DNA of 64,000 bases from Haloarchaeobius amylolyticus (GCF_026616195.1 NZ_JANHDH010000002.1:992001-1056000), one strand, 5' to 3'. Numbered from the stretch's first letter, positions 34,937-46,471 are shown. Numbers and translations: made by a program. Notes: a model not told the origin generated them from the sequence alone.

Positions 34937-35539
34937 ATGAGTACCGCAGACGTCAGGGCGACCGTCCGGGAGAACGTCCGCGCGACGACCGTCCTGCTCA
35001 CGGTCGTCGGGTACGCGCTCGTCCTCGGCACCTTCGCCGGGTTGCTCCCCATCTACCCGGACATCTCCCGCGAGTTGACGAACCAGCTGTCCCACGCCAT
35101 CGCCGTCGTGAACACCATCGCCACCGTCAGCCTCGCGCTCGGCTGGTACTGGATCCGCAACGGCGAGGTCGACAGGCACCGCAAGGCGATGCTGACCTCG
35201 TTCTCGCTCATCATCGTGTTCCTCGTGCTGTACCTCGTGAAGGTCGGGGGCGGCGGCGAGAAGGAGATCGTCGGCGCGACCGGCGTCGTCTACTGGGCGT
35301 ACATCGCGATGCTCGCCATCCACATCGTGCTCTCGGTCGTCTCCGTCCCGGTCGTCCTCTACGCGCTCGTGCTCGGGCTGACCCACACGCCGAGCGAACT
35401 CAAGCAGACGCCGCACAAGAAGATCGGCCGCATCGCCGCCGGCTCGTGGATCCTCTCGCTCACGCTCGGCGTGGTCACCTACGTCATGCTGAACCACATC
35501 TACGACTACCGGTTCATGCTGGTCGGGCCGCTGTTCTGA
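34937..35539 (+). CDS. DUF420 membrane protein (CtaM/YozB-like)
   Basis: This is a 200-residue membrane protein with five predicted helices. Conserved family positions are LSHAIAVVNTIATVSL, NGEVDRHRKAMLTSF and HKKIGRIAAGSWIL, rich in His as in DUF420. The Bacillus/Staphylococcus homologue CtaM is needed for maturation of heme-copper oxidase, so an oxidase-assembly role is likely. It is followed by disulfide/thioredoxin-type genes that fit cytochrome biogenesis. The coxA locus is 6 kb away. Confidence 0.85.
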   Translation: MSTADVRATVRENVRATTVLLTVVGYALVLGTFAGLLPIYPDISRELTNQLSHAIAVVNTIATVSLALGWYWIRNGEVDRHRKAMLTSFSLIIVFLVLYLVKVGGGGEKEIVGATGVVYWAYIAMLAIHIVLSVVSVPVVLYALVLGLTHTPSELKQTPHKKIGRIAAGSWILSLTLGVVTYVMLNHIYDYRFMLVGPLF

Positions 35540-35603
35540 GGCCTGTTGACGGCTCTTCGACCCCGAATCGGTCGTGCGCGGGCCACGCACTGCCCGGTTG
35601 CGC

Positions 35604-35610
35604 TTTATAT
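35604..35610 (+). promoter_or_regulatory. TATA box of the TlpA/CcdA operon
   Basis: TTTATAT lies 24-30 nt before the ATG at 35634, a good haloarchaeal TATA for a leaderless message, and it excludes the longer in-frame start at 35574. Confidence 0.55.
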
Positions 35611-35633
35611 CTCACCCGTCCTCCATATCCGAC

Positions 35634-36203
35634 ATGGATTCGCTCTCCCGCAGGGATGCCCTCCGACTGGCAGGCCTCGGCACGGTCGGCCTGGCCGGCT
35701 GCCTCTCCGGTGGCGGTACGGACGACACGGGAACCGACGGTACCGGCGGTGGCACCGACGGCGGCGGCTCCGGCGACACCGCTTGGTACGACACCGAACT
35801 GACGAACGTCCTCTCTGGCGAGACGTTCACCGTCTCCCAGTTCGAGAAACCGGTCCTCGTGGAGACATTCGCCGTCTGGTGCTCGAACTGCAAGCGCCAG
35901 CAGGACGAACTCATCGAGTTCCACGAGGCGGTCGGCGACGACGTGGTCAGCGTCGCGCTCAACACGGACCAGAACGAGGACGCCGAGAAGGTGCGCCAGC
36001 ACGCCGAATCGAACGGCTACGACTGGTACTACGCCGTCTCTCCGCCCGCCGTGACCCGCCAGCTCGTCGACGAGTTCGGGTCGTCGATGGCCTCGCCGCC
36101 GGTGGTCCCGATGCTCCGGCGCTGTCCCGACGGGTCCACGACCCGGCTGAAGGACGGCCACAAGAGCACGAGCTTCCTCCAGGAGAAGACCCGGGAATGC
36201 TAG
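35634..36203 (+). CDS. TlpA-like thioredoxin-fold lipoprotein
   Basis: This is a 189-residue protein exported by Tat (LSRRDALRLAG) with lipobox GLAGC, then a Gly/Thr/Asp linker to about residue 45. The thioredoxin fold has the redox pair WCSNCKRQQ and a cis-Pro in PPVVP. Proteins of this type reduce or oxidise disulfides of exported cytochromes or copper proteins. Its stop lies 7 nt inside the next gene, a CcdA-like electron carrier, which would supply reducing power across the membrane. Two extra Cys occur near the C-terminus (RRCPDG, TREC). Confidence 0.88.
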   Translation: MDSLSRRDALRLAGLGTVGLAGCLSGGGTDDTGTDGTGGGTDGGGSGDTAWYDTELTNVLSGETFTVSQFEKPVLVETFAVWCSNCKRQQDELIEFHEAVGDDVVSVALNTDQNEDAEKVRQHAESNGYDWYYAVSPPAVTRQLVDEFGSSMASPPVVPMLRRCPDGSTTRLKDGHKSTSFLQEKTREC

Positions 36204-36916
36204 GGCGGTTCGTCGAGGTGTTCGTCATCGGGTTCGCCACCCCGCTGACGGCGGCGTGTGCCCTCCCGCTGTACCCCGGGTTCCTCGCGTACCTCTCCTC
36301 GCAGGGCGAGGAGACCGCGCTGCCCTCGGGCGTGCTCGCGGGGCTCGTCACCCTCGGCGTCATCGCGTTCATGGGACTGGTGGGCGTGCTGTTCTCGTTC
36401 CTCCTCGGCGAGTCGCTGACGACCGTCGTGGAGGTGGTGTCGCCGGTCGCCTTCGGCGTGCTCGCGGTCCTGAGCGTCGCCCTCATCTTCGACCTCGACC
36501 TCGCACACCGGCTGCCGACGAAGGAACCGCCACAGACCAGCCACCCGGCCTCGACCGCCTTCGGCTACGGGTTCTTCTTCGGGGCCATCGTGCTGCCCTG
36601 CAACCCCGGCCTGCTGGCGCTCTTCTTCGCCCGCGCCCCGGTGCTGTTCGACACGCCGGTCGAGGGTCTCCTCGGCTTCCTGCTGTTCGGCATCGGGATG
36701 GGGACGCCCCTGCTGCTGTTCGGGCTGGTCTCGCAGTCCGCCGGCCAGCGCGTGACCCGCACCCTCGCCCAGCACAGTTCGGGCATCAACCGGGTCACCG
36801 GCGCGGTGATGCTGCTGGTCGCGAGCTACTACCTGCTCGTCGTGTTCGACGTGGCCGGCGTCTCGCCCGTCGTCGGCCCGTACTTCGAGGCGGTCTTCGG
36901 GGCGTTCTCGGCGTAG
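36197..36916 (+). CDS. CcdA/DsbD-like thiol-disulfide transmembrane carrier
   Basis: This is a 239-residue six-helix protein. The two redox Cys of the family are visible: AACALPLYPGFLAYL in helix 1 and VLPCNPGLL in helix 4. It moves electrons from cytosolic thioredoxin to the outside, here probably to the TlpA-like lipoprotein encoded just upstream with a 7-nt overlap. The ATG at 36197 is the first credible start; longer frames are antisense-like. There is no SoxW or cytochrome c gene next to it. Confidence 0.88.
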   Translation: MLGRFVEVFVIGFATPLTAACALPLYPGFLAYLSSQGEETALPSGVLAGLVTLGVIAFMGLVGVLFSFLLGESLTTVVEVVSPVAFGVLAVLSVALIFDLDLAHRLPTKEPPQTSHPASTAFGYGFFFGAIVLPCNPGLLALFFARAPVLFDTPVEGLLGFLLFGIGMGTPLLLFGLVSQSAGQRVTRTLAQHSSGINRVTGAVMLLVASYYLLVVFDVAGVSPVVGPYFEAVFGAFSA

Positions 36917-36964
36917 ACCGGCGCCCCGGGGAAAGCATTTACCCGCCCCGTGACAGGTCCCGGT

Positions 36965-37414
36965 ATGCGCAAGTCGCCCTCCACCTCCTACCTCGCAGCG
37001 ACCGCCCTCGCCGGCGTGCTCGCGGTCGCGAGCGCGTGGCTGCCCTGGGTGCGCAAGCTCCCGGTCGGCTACACCGACGGCCAGCCCTACTACACCAGCG
37101 AGTTCGTCGCCGGCATGGAGACCGGCTTCCGCGGGACCGATATGGCCATCCTCGGGCCGGTCGCGGTCGCGCTCGTCGTGGTCGTCATCTCCCGCGTCCG
37201 GCGCTGGCGACCCGACGTGGTGGTCGCGCTCGCCGGCGCGTTCGTCACCCTGGTCGGCTGGACCCGGTTCCAGACGTTCGCCGGCGTGGACCGCTACGCG
37301 CCAGAACCGGGGGTGTACCTCGCCCTCGCGACCGGCCTGCTCCTGCTGCTGACCGGCGGTGGTGCGTACCTCCGCGGCGTCGTCCGGCGACGCCGAAACG
37401 GACAGACCGCCTGA
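36965..37414 (+). CDS. Four-helix membrane protein
   Basis: This is a 149-residue protein with hydrophobic segments at about 8-25, 60-78, 85-100 and 118-138. The loop after helix 1 carries WLPWVRKLPVGYTDGQPYY. The end is Arg-rich (RRRRNGQ), probably cytoplasmic. An AGCATTTACC element lies about 25 nt before the ATG at 36965. I do not recognise the family. Confidence 0.6.
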   Translation: MRKSPSTSYLAATALAGVLAVASAWLPWVRKLPVGYTDGQPYYTSEFVAGMETGFRGTDMAILGPVAVALVVVVISRVRRWRPDVVVALAGAFVTLVGWTRFQTFAGVDRYAPEPGVYLALATGLLLLLTGGGAYLRGVVRRRRNGQTA

Positions 37415-37429
37415 CTGCTCCCCGGCGCC

Positions 37430-38404
37430 TCACCATTCCGGCACCGCGAGCCGCCAGCCGACCAGCCCGAGCAACGCGAACCCGAACGCGTTCAGCGACC
37501 CGTGCACCCGGACCATCACCGGGATGCGGAGCCCGAGCACGTCGGTCCCGGTGAACACCGAGACGGCGTAGCCGAGCGCGAGCGCCATAGACACCGGCAG
37601 TGCGAGTGAAGACAGGCCGAGCAGGAGGCCCTGCCGCCGCGGTCTGGCCGGTGCGACCCGCGTCGCGACGAAGCCACCGAGGACCGTCACGGCGAGGGTG
37701 AACGCGGAGACTGCCAGCACCTCGATGGTCGGCGAGAACGAGATGCCGACCGCGACGAGCCCCGGCCCGACGAGCACGACCGCGGCGACCGCCCGGTACA
37801 GGCCGACCTCCCTGTCGAGGGTCCGACCCGCGAGGCCGGTGACGACCGGGAGCACGAACCCGGCGTAGTGGAAGTGGACCGCGGTCAGCCGGACGATCGT
37901 CGGGTCGAACCAGAACGTGAGTCCGAGGTGGAACAGCACGAGGGCGACCGCGCCGACCACCGCGTAGGCGAGGCCGGCGTCCAGGACGGTCTCCGACAGT
38001 GGTGCGAGCGCGACCTCGGTATCCCGGGTCCGGGTTCGGACCCGCGCCCGGACCCGCACCGCAGCGACGAGTGCGAGGAGTCCGGTGACCAGCACCCAGG
38101 GGGTTGCCAGCAGCGCCGCGGTCGTGCCCTCGACTGGCGCGACGACCGACGCGACGAACAGGCCCGCGCCGATGGGCTGGCCGAGCACCGCGAGCCGGTG
38201 GAGTCGCCCGGCGAGCCCGGCGAACGAGGGCGTCGCCGCCATCCCGAGACCCAGCGGGACGAGCACCAGCGGGGCCAGCGCCAGTGCGCGGTCGATAGCG
38301 TCGAGGTCGGCCACGGCGACCAGCACCAGCCAGCCGACGCCCCCGAGGACGGCGCTCAGGTCGGTCGGGTCCAGCCCCGTCTGCTCCCCGCCCGCGTCGC
38401 TCAT
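37430..38404 (-). CDS. YndJ-like membrane protein
   Basis: This is a 324-residue protein with about ten helices. The HFHYAGFVLPV motif and the terminal VRVHGSLNAFGFALLGL are the typical YndJ signature, His-containing helix ends of unknown purpose. The start at 38404 overlaps the stop of the DUF4166-like gene in ATGA. In Bacillus YndJ and DUF4166 are fused or adjacent, so this pair likely works together. The substrate and reaction are unknown. Confidence 0.75.
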   Translation of the reverse strand: MSDAGGEQTGLDPTDLSAVLGGVGWLVLVAVADLDAIDRALALAPLVLVPLGLGMAATPSFAGLAGRLHRLAVLGQPIGAGLFVASVVAPVEGTTAALLATPWVLVTGLLALVAAVRVRARVRTRTRDTEVALAPLSETVLDAGLAYAVVGAVALVLFHLGLTFWFDPTIVRLTAVHFHYAGFVLPVVTGLAGRTLDREVGLYRAVAAVVLVGPGLVAVGISFSPTIEVLAVSAFTLAVTVLGGFVATRVAPARPRRQGLLLGLSSLALPVSMALALGYAVSVFTGTDVLGLRIPVMVRVHGSLNAFGFALLGLVGWRLAVPEW

Positions 38405-39075
38405 CGCGACGGCAGCGTCGAGACGTTGCGGGAGGGTCGGATGTCCGCGGGAACCGGCTCTCGCTCCTCGAAGGTCTGCGTGAAGCTCCCGCGGTAGCTC
38501 AGGATGTGGCCGGCCAGCGGGTTCTCCACGGTCGCGTCCACGTGGAACTGCTCGTCGGCCTCGTCGTAGCGGTCGCGCACCTCGACGGTGGCCGCCAGGG
38601 GGCCCGGCAGGGGCAGGTACCGCGAACCGACGCGGACCCACTGTTTCCCGCCCTCGACGACGAGTGCGCCGTTCTCGACCCGCGGGTGCAACTCGGAGGC
38701 GATGAGGCCGTCCGTCCCGAGGAAGTCGAGCAGGCGGCCGCGGACGTGGTCCCAGACGGTCAGGGAGTCGAAGTGACGACGCCTGTCACCGAAGTCGAAC
38801 TCGCGCCGCGTCGTGAGTACCTCGTAGCCGGCGTCGTTCTTCCAGCCGACGGTCGTGACGGTGAATGGCACGTCCTTGCCCGCCTCCGGGAACAGCAGGT
38901 TCTGGGTCGTCATCGCGTACAGCACCGGCAGGGTGTGCGTCCCGCGGGTGATGTCCATCCGCCCCTCGCCGACGCAGGCGACCCTGTCGTCCGGGCCGAG
39001 GTCGTATCGTTCGCGGACCTTCGGGTGCAGGTCGTCGGCCGCCTCGCCCAGTGCGCGCTCGTAGACGCCAGTCAT
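38401..39075 (-). CDS. DUF4166-like protein, partner of YndJ
   Basis: This is a 224-residue soluble protein with all-beta character. Segments such as VYERALGEAADDLHPKVRERY near the start, REFDFGDRRRHFDS and GGKQWVRVGSRYLPLPGP match the DUF4166 family. It is translated just before the YndJ gene with overlapping stop and start. I chose the ATG at 39075; the frame upstream has no further credible start before the promoter of the divergent protease gene. The function is not known. Confidence 0.7.
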   Translation of the reverse strand: MTGVYERALGEAADDLHPKVRERYDLGPDDRVACVGEGRMDITRGTHTLPVLYAMTTQNLLFPEAGKDVPFTVTTVGWKNDAGYEVLTTRREFDFGDRRRHFDSLTVWDHVRGRLLDFLGTDGLIASELHPRVENGALVVEGGKQWVRVGSRYLPLPGPLAATVEVRDRYDEADEQFHVDATVENPLAGHILSYRGSFTQTFEEREPVPADIRPSRNVSTLPSR

Positions 39076-39195
39076 GCCCCGCACTTCTCGGGCATGGGAT
39101 ATGATAGTTGGTCTGGACGAGTCGCCGAGAGGTGGCGCCTCGGTTAAGTACGACCGACACTTACCCAAGGTTAGTGCGAACGCCTCGCACACCTC

Positions 39196-40266
39196 ATGAC
39201 ATCACACGACCAGTCCTACGCGGCCCTGTACCGTCGAACCAGCCCGGCGGTGGTCTCCATCTACCCGACCTCCGGTGACGGCCTCCACGGCGCCGGTTCA
39301 GGGTTCGTCTACGACGAGGCCGGCCACGTCGTCACGAACCACCACGTCGTCTTCGGGAACGGGCACGGGCGCGGGCACAATCGCGGCCCCGAACCGGACG
39401 CCGCCGGCCCGGTCCGGCTGGAGGTCCGCTTCTCCCGCGGCGAGTGGCGGACCGCCACGCTCGTCGGGTCGGACCCGGCGACGGACCTCGCGGTGCTCCG
39501 GGTCGACGACGTCCCCGAGTACGTCGCGCCCCTCCCGGTCGCGGCGTCGAACCCCGAGCCGGGCATCCCGGTCGCCGCCCTCGGCAACCCGATGGGGCTC
39601 GACGGGACCATCTCGGCCGGCATCGTCTCCGGCGTCAACCGGTCGATGCCGACCCACGAGGGGTTCACCATTCCCGACACGGTCCAGACCGACGCCCCCA
39701 TCAACCCCGGCAACTCCGGTGGCCCCCTCGTCACCATGGCGGGCGAGGTCGTCGGCGTCAACCGCGCCAGACAGGGCGACAACATCGGGTTCGCCATCTC
39801 GCCCGAACTCGTCCACCGGGTCGTCCCCGAACTCGTCGCGACCGGCCACGTCGAGCACGCGACCCTGCACGTCCGGACGATGGACGTCTCGCCCACGGTC
39901 GCGGAGGCGAACGGCCTCGACGAGCCCCGCGGGGTCCTCGTCGTCGAGGTTCGTGAGGGGCCCGCGAGTGGCGTCCTCGGTGGCTGCACCGACACGATGA
40001 CCATCCGGGGTCGGCAGGTCCCCGTCGGCGGCGACGTCATCACCGGCATCGACGGCCGGGAACTGCACGCCCACGAGGAGCTCGTCCGCTACCTCATGAC
40101 CGAGGTGCGACCGGGCGACACCGTCGAGGTGACCGTCAGGCGCCCCGCGGGCGAGACGACCGAACGACTGGTCGTGACCGACCGGACGAACTCCCACGAG
40201 GCAGACGTGGGCGCCCCCGACTGGGACGGGGAAACCAGCGGCGGAACGCGGATTCCCCTCGACTGA
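39196..40266 (+). CDS. HtrA/DegP-like serine protease with PDZ domain
   Basis: This is a 356-residue trypsin-like protease with catalytic His50 (VVTNHHVV), Asp97 (ATDLAVL) and Ser174 (PGNSGGPL). A C-terminal PDZ domain covers about 240-335 (GVLVVEVREGPASG; VGGDVITGIDG). No signal peptide or membrane helix is visible, so it would be cytoplasmic unless exported otherwise; most haloarchaeal HtrA proteins have a Tat signal. A His/Gly insert GNGHGRGHNRG sits between the His and Asp. It is divergent from the DUF4166/YndJ pair. Confidence 0.88.
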   Translation: MTSHDQSYAALYRRTSPAVVSIYPTSGDGLHGAGSGFVYDEAGHVVTNHHVVFGNGHGRGHNRGPEPDAAGPVRLEVRFSRGEWRTATLVGSDPATDLAVLRVDDVPEYVAPLPVAASNPEPGIPVAALGNPMGLDGTISAGIVSGVNRSMPTHEGFTIPDTVQTDAPINPGNSGGPLVTMAGEVVGVNRARQGDNIGFAISPELVHRVVPELVATGHVEHATLHVRTMDVSPTVAEANGLDEPRGVLVVEVREGPASGVLGGCTDTMTIRGRQVPVGGDVITGIDGRELHAHEELVRYLMTEVRPGDTVEVTVRRPAGETTERLVVTDRTNSHEADVGAPDWDGETSGGTRIPLD

Positions 40267-40353
40267 GCCGGTCTGGCCCCACGCTTCACCAACAATAGTT
40301 CTTGCAACCGATAGATATCTTTGGTGACTTCGAGAGCTTCGTTTCCGAATTAG

Positions 40354-42534
<2,181 letters not shown>

Positions 42535-42605
42535 CTCCCCCGCCAACGGTCGCCGCGACCGCGAACCGACTACCTTTTTCGTGCCGTCGCCGGAACCCGA
42601 GAGCC

Positions 42606-43397
42606 ATGACGACGGAACGACACCACGCGCCCGACGCCGAGACGGTCGAGCGCGTCGTACGCGAGGGGCTCCGCGACGGGGCCATGGTCTCGGTCATGGC
42701 CGAGTGCGAGGTCGAGTACGACGGTCGCAGCGGCGGCTACCTCGGTCCCGGCGACCGCATGGTGGTCTGCAAGCCCGACGGCACCCTGCTCGTCCACCGG
42801 CCCTCGGGGCACAAGCCGGTGAACTGGATGCCCGGCGGCGCGACCATCAAGGTCGAGATCGACGAGGGCGAGGGGGACGGCGACGAGCCGGCCGACGCGG
42901 GCGCGCCCCTGCTCTACGCCCGGCGGTCGAACCCCAACGAGTACCTGCGCGTCTACCTCCACGACCCGTACCTCCTCACCAGGTTCGACGCCGACGACCC
43001 CGTCGAGTACCAGGAGCGCGGCACCGAGGCCGAGATGCACGAGTACATCGAGCGCAACCCCGAGACCGCGCTGGAGCCCGGCATCCGCATCGTCGAGCAC
43101 GAGCGCGAGACGAAGTACGGCTTCGTCGACTTCTTCGCGAAGGACGAGTCGGGCGTTCCGGTCGTCGTCGAGGTCAAGCGCCGGCAGGCGACGCTGAACA
43201 ACTTCGACCAGCTCAAACGGTACATCGAGCTGTACCGCGAGTCGAACCCCGAGGTCCGCGGGATGCTCGTCGCGCCGTCGGCCAGCGACCGGGTGAAGCG
43301 GGCACTGCGGGACAACGACATGGAGTTCGTCCGGCTCGCCGAGTTCGACGTGGAGACGCGCGAGGCGAGCGAGAAGACGCTCTCGGACTTCCTCTGA
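42606..43397 (+). CDS. nucS: Endonuclease NucS/EndoMS
   Basis: This is a mismatch-specific DNA endonuclease that cuts both strands at mismatches and replaces MutSL in many archaea; it is 263 residues. An N-terminal beta domain (about 1-110, with DGTLLVHRPSGHKPVNWMP) dimerises and binds DNA. The RecB-like catalytic part has Asp in GFVDFFAKD and VVVEVKRRQA (ExK), then FDQLKRYIELY. Full-length and all motifs intact. The ATG at 42606 has a CTTTTTC box about 28 nt upstream. In other archaea NucS works with the PCNA clamp; I did not identify a clear PIP box. Confidence 0.9.
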   Translation: MTTERHHAPDAETVERVVREGLRDGAMVSVMAECEVEYDGRSGGYLGPGDRMVVCKPDGTLLVHRPSGHKPVNWMPGGATIKVEIDEGEGDGDEPADAGAPLLYARRSNPNEYLRVYLHDPYLLTRFDADDPVEYQERGTEAEMHEYIERNPETALEPGIRIVEHERETKYGFVDFFAKDESGVPVVVEVKRRQATLNNFDQLKRYIELYRESNPEVRGMLVAPSASDRVKRALRDNDMEFVRLAEFDVETREASEKTLSDFL

Positions 43398-43411
43398 CCC
43401 CGGACCCGTTC

Positions 43412-44185
43412 TCAGTCCGCCCGCGGAATCGCCCGGGCACCCAGCGCGAAGAAGACGACCGCGAGCACCGCGAGCACCGCCAGCGACTGGACCGCGTCGA
43501 GTCCGAGTACCACGGTCCCGGACTCCGCGCCCGCCCAGATGGCCTGTCGCAGGCCGTGAGCGAAGTACGTCAGCGGCGAGAGCGCGACGATGGGGTGGAA
43601 CCAGTCGGGGAGCATGCTCGGCGGGACGAACGTCTCCGAGAGGAACAGCAGGGGGAGCCCGATGGCGTTCGCCGCGGTGATGGCACCGTCCTGCGAGTCG
43701 GCGAAGCTCCCGAGCAGGGAGCCGACCCCGCAGAAGCAGACCACGCCGAGGGGGACGAACGCGAGGATGAGCGGCGAGAACGTGACGGTCGCGCCCGTCA
43801 GCAGCACCGTCAGCACGAGCAGGACGAAGCCGGCGATGGCGATGATGACGGTGTTCACGAGCGTGTGGGCGGCGAGCCACTCCGCCCGCGAGAGCGGCGT
43901 CGTCGCCAGTTTCTCGAACCGGCTGCCCTCGCGGTAGCGGGCGACCTCCGAGCCCATGCGCGACAGCGGCGTCTGCAGGACGACCACCGCGAGGTAGCCC
44001 GGCACGTAGTACGCCGGGTCCTCGGCGAACAGGCCGCCGCCGGCCGGGTTCGTCTGTACGAGCGCCCCGAAGATGCCGATGAGCAACACCGGGAAGAAGA
44101 ACGTGAAGAACACTGCCACGCGGCGGCGCAGGAACGAGTGCCACGCCGCGACGAACTCCGAGCGGACGCGTCTCACCGTCGTCAT
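43412..44185 (-). CDS. ABC-2 type transporter permease
   Basis: This is a 257-residue six-helix permease. The first segment (WHSFLRRRVAVFFTFFFPVLL) and the amphipathic region REGSRFEKLATTPLSRAEWLAAHT are typical of ABC-2 exporters, as is LPLLFLSETFVPPSMLP before the last helices. It needs an ATPase, which is probably the gene at 45435-46367, with a TrmB regulator encoded between them on the same strand. The cargo is unknown. Confidence 0.85.
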   Translation of the reverse strand: MTTVRRVRSEFVAAWHSFLRRRVAVFFTFFFPVLLIGIFGALVQTNPAGGGLFAEDPAYYVPGYLAVVVLQTPLSRMGSEVARYREGSRFEKLATTPLSRAEWLAAHTLVNTVIIAIAGFVLLVLTVLLTGATVTFSPLILAFVPLGVVCFCGVGSLLGSFADSQDGAITAANAIGLPLLFLSETFVPPSMLPDWFHPIVALSPLTYFAHGLRQAIWAGAESGTVVLGLDAVQSLAVLAVLAVVFFALGARAIPRAD

Positions 44186-44256
44186 ACCTCGGGGTCGGGC
44201 GTCGACCCGCTAAGGCGCGTCGGTTTCGTCGTGGGTGCGCGCGAGGGGTGCCGACC

Positions 44257-45333
44257 CTACTCCGCCGCTTCGAGCCGCACCGACTGCGCCTCGTAGTCCT
44301 CGATGAACGCGCCGGGGCCACCGATGGAGACCTCGGTGACCTCGCCGTCGTCCTCGACCGCGAGGACCAGCGAGTTCTCGACCGCGATGGAGCTCTTCAC
44401 GACGGGCGTGACCAGCGTCTGGTGGACCTCGACGACACGCCCCCGGAGCGTCTCGACCTCGCCGTCGCCCGGGACCGCCTTCGCCTCCACCGTCGCGACC
44501 AGTTCGATGCCCTTGTTGCGGTAGCGCGTCGCGGCGAAGACCGCGTGCCGGAAGCCCTGGTAGGTGACCGGCAGCGGCTCGGGTTCGGCGACGACGGCCT
44601 CCTCGGCGACGGGCCAGTAGTTGCCGAAGAACGAGCCGACGAGGATGGGGACGAGCTGTTCCTGTGCGATGGCGACCGCCTGCTCGCCGGTGTTCGACCG
44701 GGCCAGCAGGTCGTAGGGCGCGAACACGCCGAGGCGGGTGTCGACCGTGAACAGCACCGGGGCGCGCTCCTCCCACACCCGGACGACGCTCGCGACGGGG
44801 TCGTCCTCGTCGCCGACGTCGGCGGCCGACGACTCCGCGCCAGTCAGGATGAGGAAGACGAGCACGTCGCGGTCGACCGTCTCCCGGAGTTCGTCCTCGA
44901 TCTCGGGCAGGACGCTGGCCGGAATCGAGAGCGTCACCTCGTCCTCGGCGGTCGAGAGGAACTCCCGGATGCGCTTGAGTACCGTCGCGCGGGCCTTGAT
45001 GACCTCGAACTCGCGTTGCTCCTCGGTGACGCGGTTCCAGCGCTCGGCGAGGTCGGGCCCCAGCGAGCGCAACTCGGTCGTGAGGCGCTCGATGACCTCC
45101 TCGGGCGGGTTCGCCCGGATGAGCGTCGGGACGGCGTGGTCGTTCACCTCGACGAAGCCGCGCTCTTCCAGTTTCTCGCTCACGCTGTAGACGTAGCGCT
45201 TCGAGACGCCCGCGTCCTGTGCGATGGTGCTCGCCTTCGCCTCCCCGTGGTCGAGGATGGTGAGGTAGGTGTCTATCTCCTTCTCGGAGAGGCCGAGTCG
45301 TTCCAGCCGGTCGGTCAGGTCCCTGTCGTCCAT
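44257..45333 (-). CDS. TrmB family transcriptional regulator
   Basis: This is a 358-residue regulator. The N-terminal winged helix (about 8-80) contains LERLGLSEKEIDTYLTILDHG and DAGVSKRYVYSVSEKLEERGF, then a coiled linker (LTTELRSLGPDLAERWNRV) and a C-terminal TrmB effector domain ending IGGPGAFIEDYEAQSVRLE. TrmB proteins usually sense sugars or related metabolites. It lies between the ATPase and permease of an ABC exporter, 72 nt before the permease, so it may control that exporter. It starts from ATG at 45333. Confidence 0.85.
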   Translation of the reverse strand: MDDRDLTDRLERLGLSEKEIDTYLTILDHGEAKASTIAQDAGVSKRYVYSVSEKLEERGFVEVNDHAVPTLIRANPPEEVIERLTTELRSLGPDLAERWNRVTEEQREFEVIKARATVLKRIREFLSTAEDEVTLSIPASVLPEIEDELRETVDRDVLVFLILTGAESSAADVGDEDDPVASVVRVWEERAPVLFTVDTRLGVFAPYDLLARSNTGEQAVAIAQEQLVPILVGSFFGNYWPVAEEAVVAEPEPLPVTYQGFRHAVFAATRYRNKGIELVATVEAKAVPGDGEVETLRGRVVEVHQTLVTPVVKSSIAVENSLVLAVEDDGEVTEVSIGGPGAFIEDYEAQSVRLEAAE

Positions 45334-45434
45334 TGTATCGTGCTCACGTGGTTGCTACGCGAAAACATGACCCTGTGTGCCTTACCGCTTTCGTGACGAT
45401 TCGCCGTGTGTGCGTGTCACCTGTCCCGACCGCC

Positions 45435-46367
45435 TCAGTCGGCAGGCGACTCCACCGGGACCGAGGTGCGCCCCTCGAACGCCTCGCCGGTGAGCGAGAG
45501 GTAGACGTCCTCGAGGTCCGGTTCCGCCCACGAGAGTTCGGTGTAGGCGACGCCGGCGTCGTCGAGCGCGTCGACCACGTCGCCGATGGCCTGCGGGTCG
45601 AACCCCTCCAGGACCACCTGGTTGCCGGCGGTTCGATGGCTCCAGGCACCGAGCACCGCTGCTGCTGCCGTCACGTCCCCGTCGACCGTGACGGTGAGCC
45701 GGCGGTCGCCACCGTGGGCCCGGACGAGTTCCTGCGGCGTCCCGACCGCGACCAGTTCCCCGTCGGAGAGCAGGCCGACCCGGTCCGCGAGGCGTTCCGC
45801 CTCGGCCATGTCGTGGGTGGTCAGGAAGACGGTCGTCCCGCCGGCGGCCAGCGATTCGATGCGGTCCCAGAGGGTGCGCCGGCCCGCCGGGTCGATGCCG
45901 GTCGTCGGCTCGTCGAGGAACAGCACGTCGGGGTCGTTGACGAGCGTCGCGCCGAGGCAGACCCGGCGCTGCTGGCCGCCCGAGAGGTTCTCGTACCACG
46001 TGTCGGCCGCGTCCGCGACGCCGACCTCCCTGAGAATCTCGTCGACGTCCCGCGGGTCGTCGTACAGCCCGGCGTAGTACGAGACGACCTCGCGCGCCGA
46101 GAGCCGCGCCGGCGGCGCGAACGACTGCGGGAGCACGCCGAGGCGCTCCTTCGAGACCGCCTCGGGGGCCGACCCGAGCAACTTCGCCGTCCCCGAATCC
46201 GGTGCGACCGACCCGGTCAGCGCCCGGACGAGCGTGGTCTTGCCGGCCCCGTTCGGCCCGATGAGCGCGAACACGTCGCCCGCGCCGACGGCGAAGGAGA
46301 CGCCGTCGAGCGCGACCGTCTCGTCGTACGCCTTCCGGAGGCCGTCGGCGACTATCGCGTCGGTCAT
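45435..46367 (-). CDS. ABC-2 type exporter ATPase
   Basis: This is a 310-residue ATP-binding subunit. Walker A GPNGAGKTT, Q-loop VLPQSFAPP, signature LSGGQQRR, Walker B VLFLDEPTTGID and H-loop TTHDMAEAE are complete. The C-terminal 90 residues form the DrrA-like extra domain ending in PDLEDVYLSLTGEAFEG. I chose the ATG at 46367. Its matching permease is probably 43412-44185; both are on the minus strand with the TrmB gene between. Such pairs export drugs, lipids or other hydrophobic molecules. Confidence 0.9.
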   Translation of the reverse strand: MTDAIVADGLRKAYDETVALDGVSFAVGAGDVFALIGPNGAGKTTLVRALTGSVAPDSGTAKLLGSAPEAVSKERLGVLPQSFAPPARLSAREVVSYYAGLYDDPRDVDEILREVGVADAADTWYENLSGGQQRRVCLGATLVNDPDVLFLDEPTTGIDPAGRRTLWDRIESLAAGGTTVFLTTHDMAEAERLADRVGLLSDGELVAVGTPQELVRAHGGDRRLTVTVDGDVTAAAAVLGAWSHRTAGNQVVLEGFDPQAIGDVVDALDDAGVAYTELSWAEPDLEDVYLSLTGEAFEGRTSVPVESPAD

Positions 46368-46471
46368 GGCCGAGCGTTGGTGGGCCGGGGGTAAGAAGGC
46401 TCGATTTCGTCCCGGGGCGTCGGTGGCCCGCCAGCCGACCAACTAAGCACCCGGCCCACCTAGGCGCCGGC

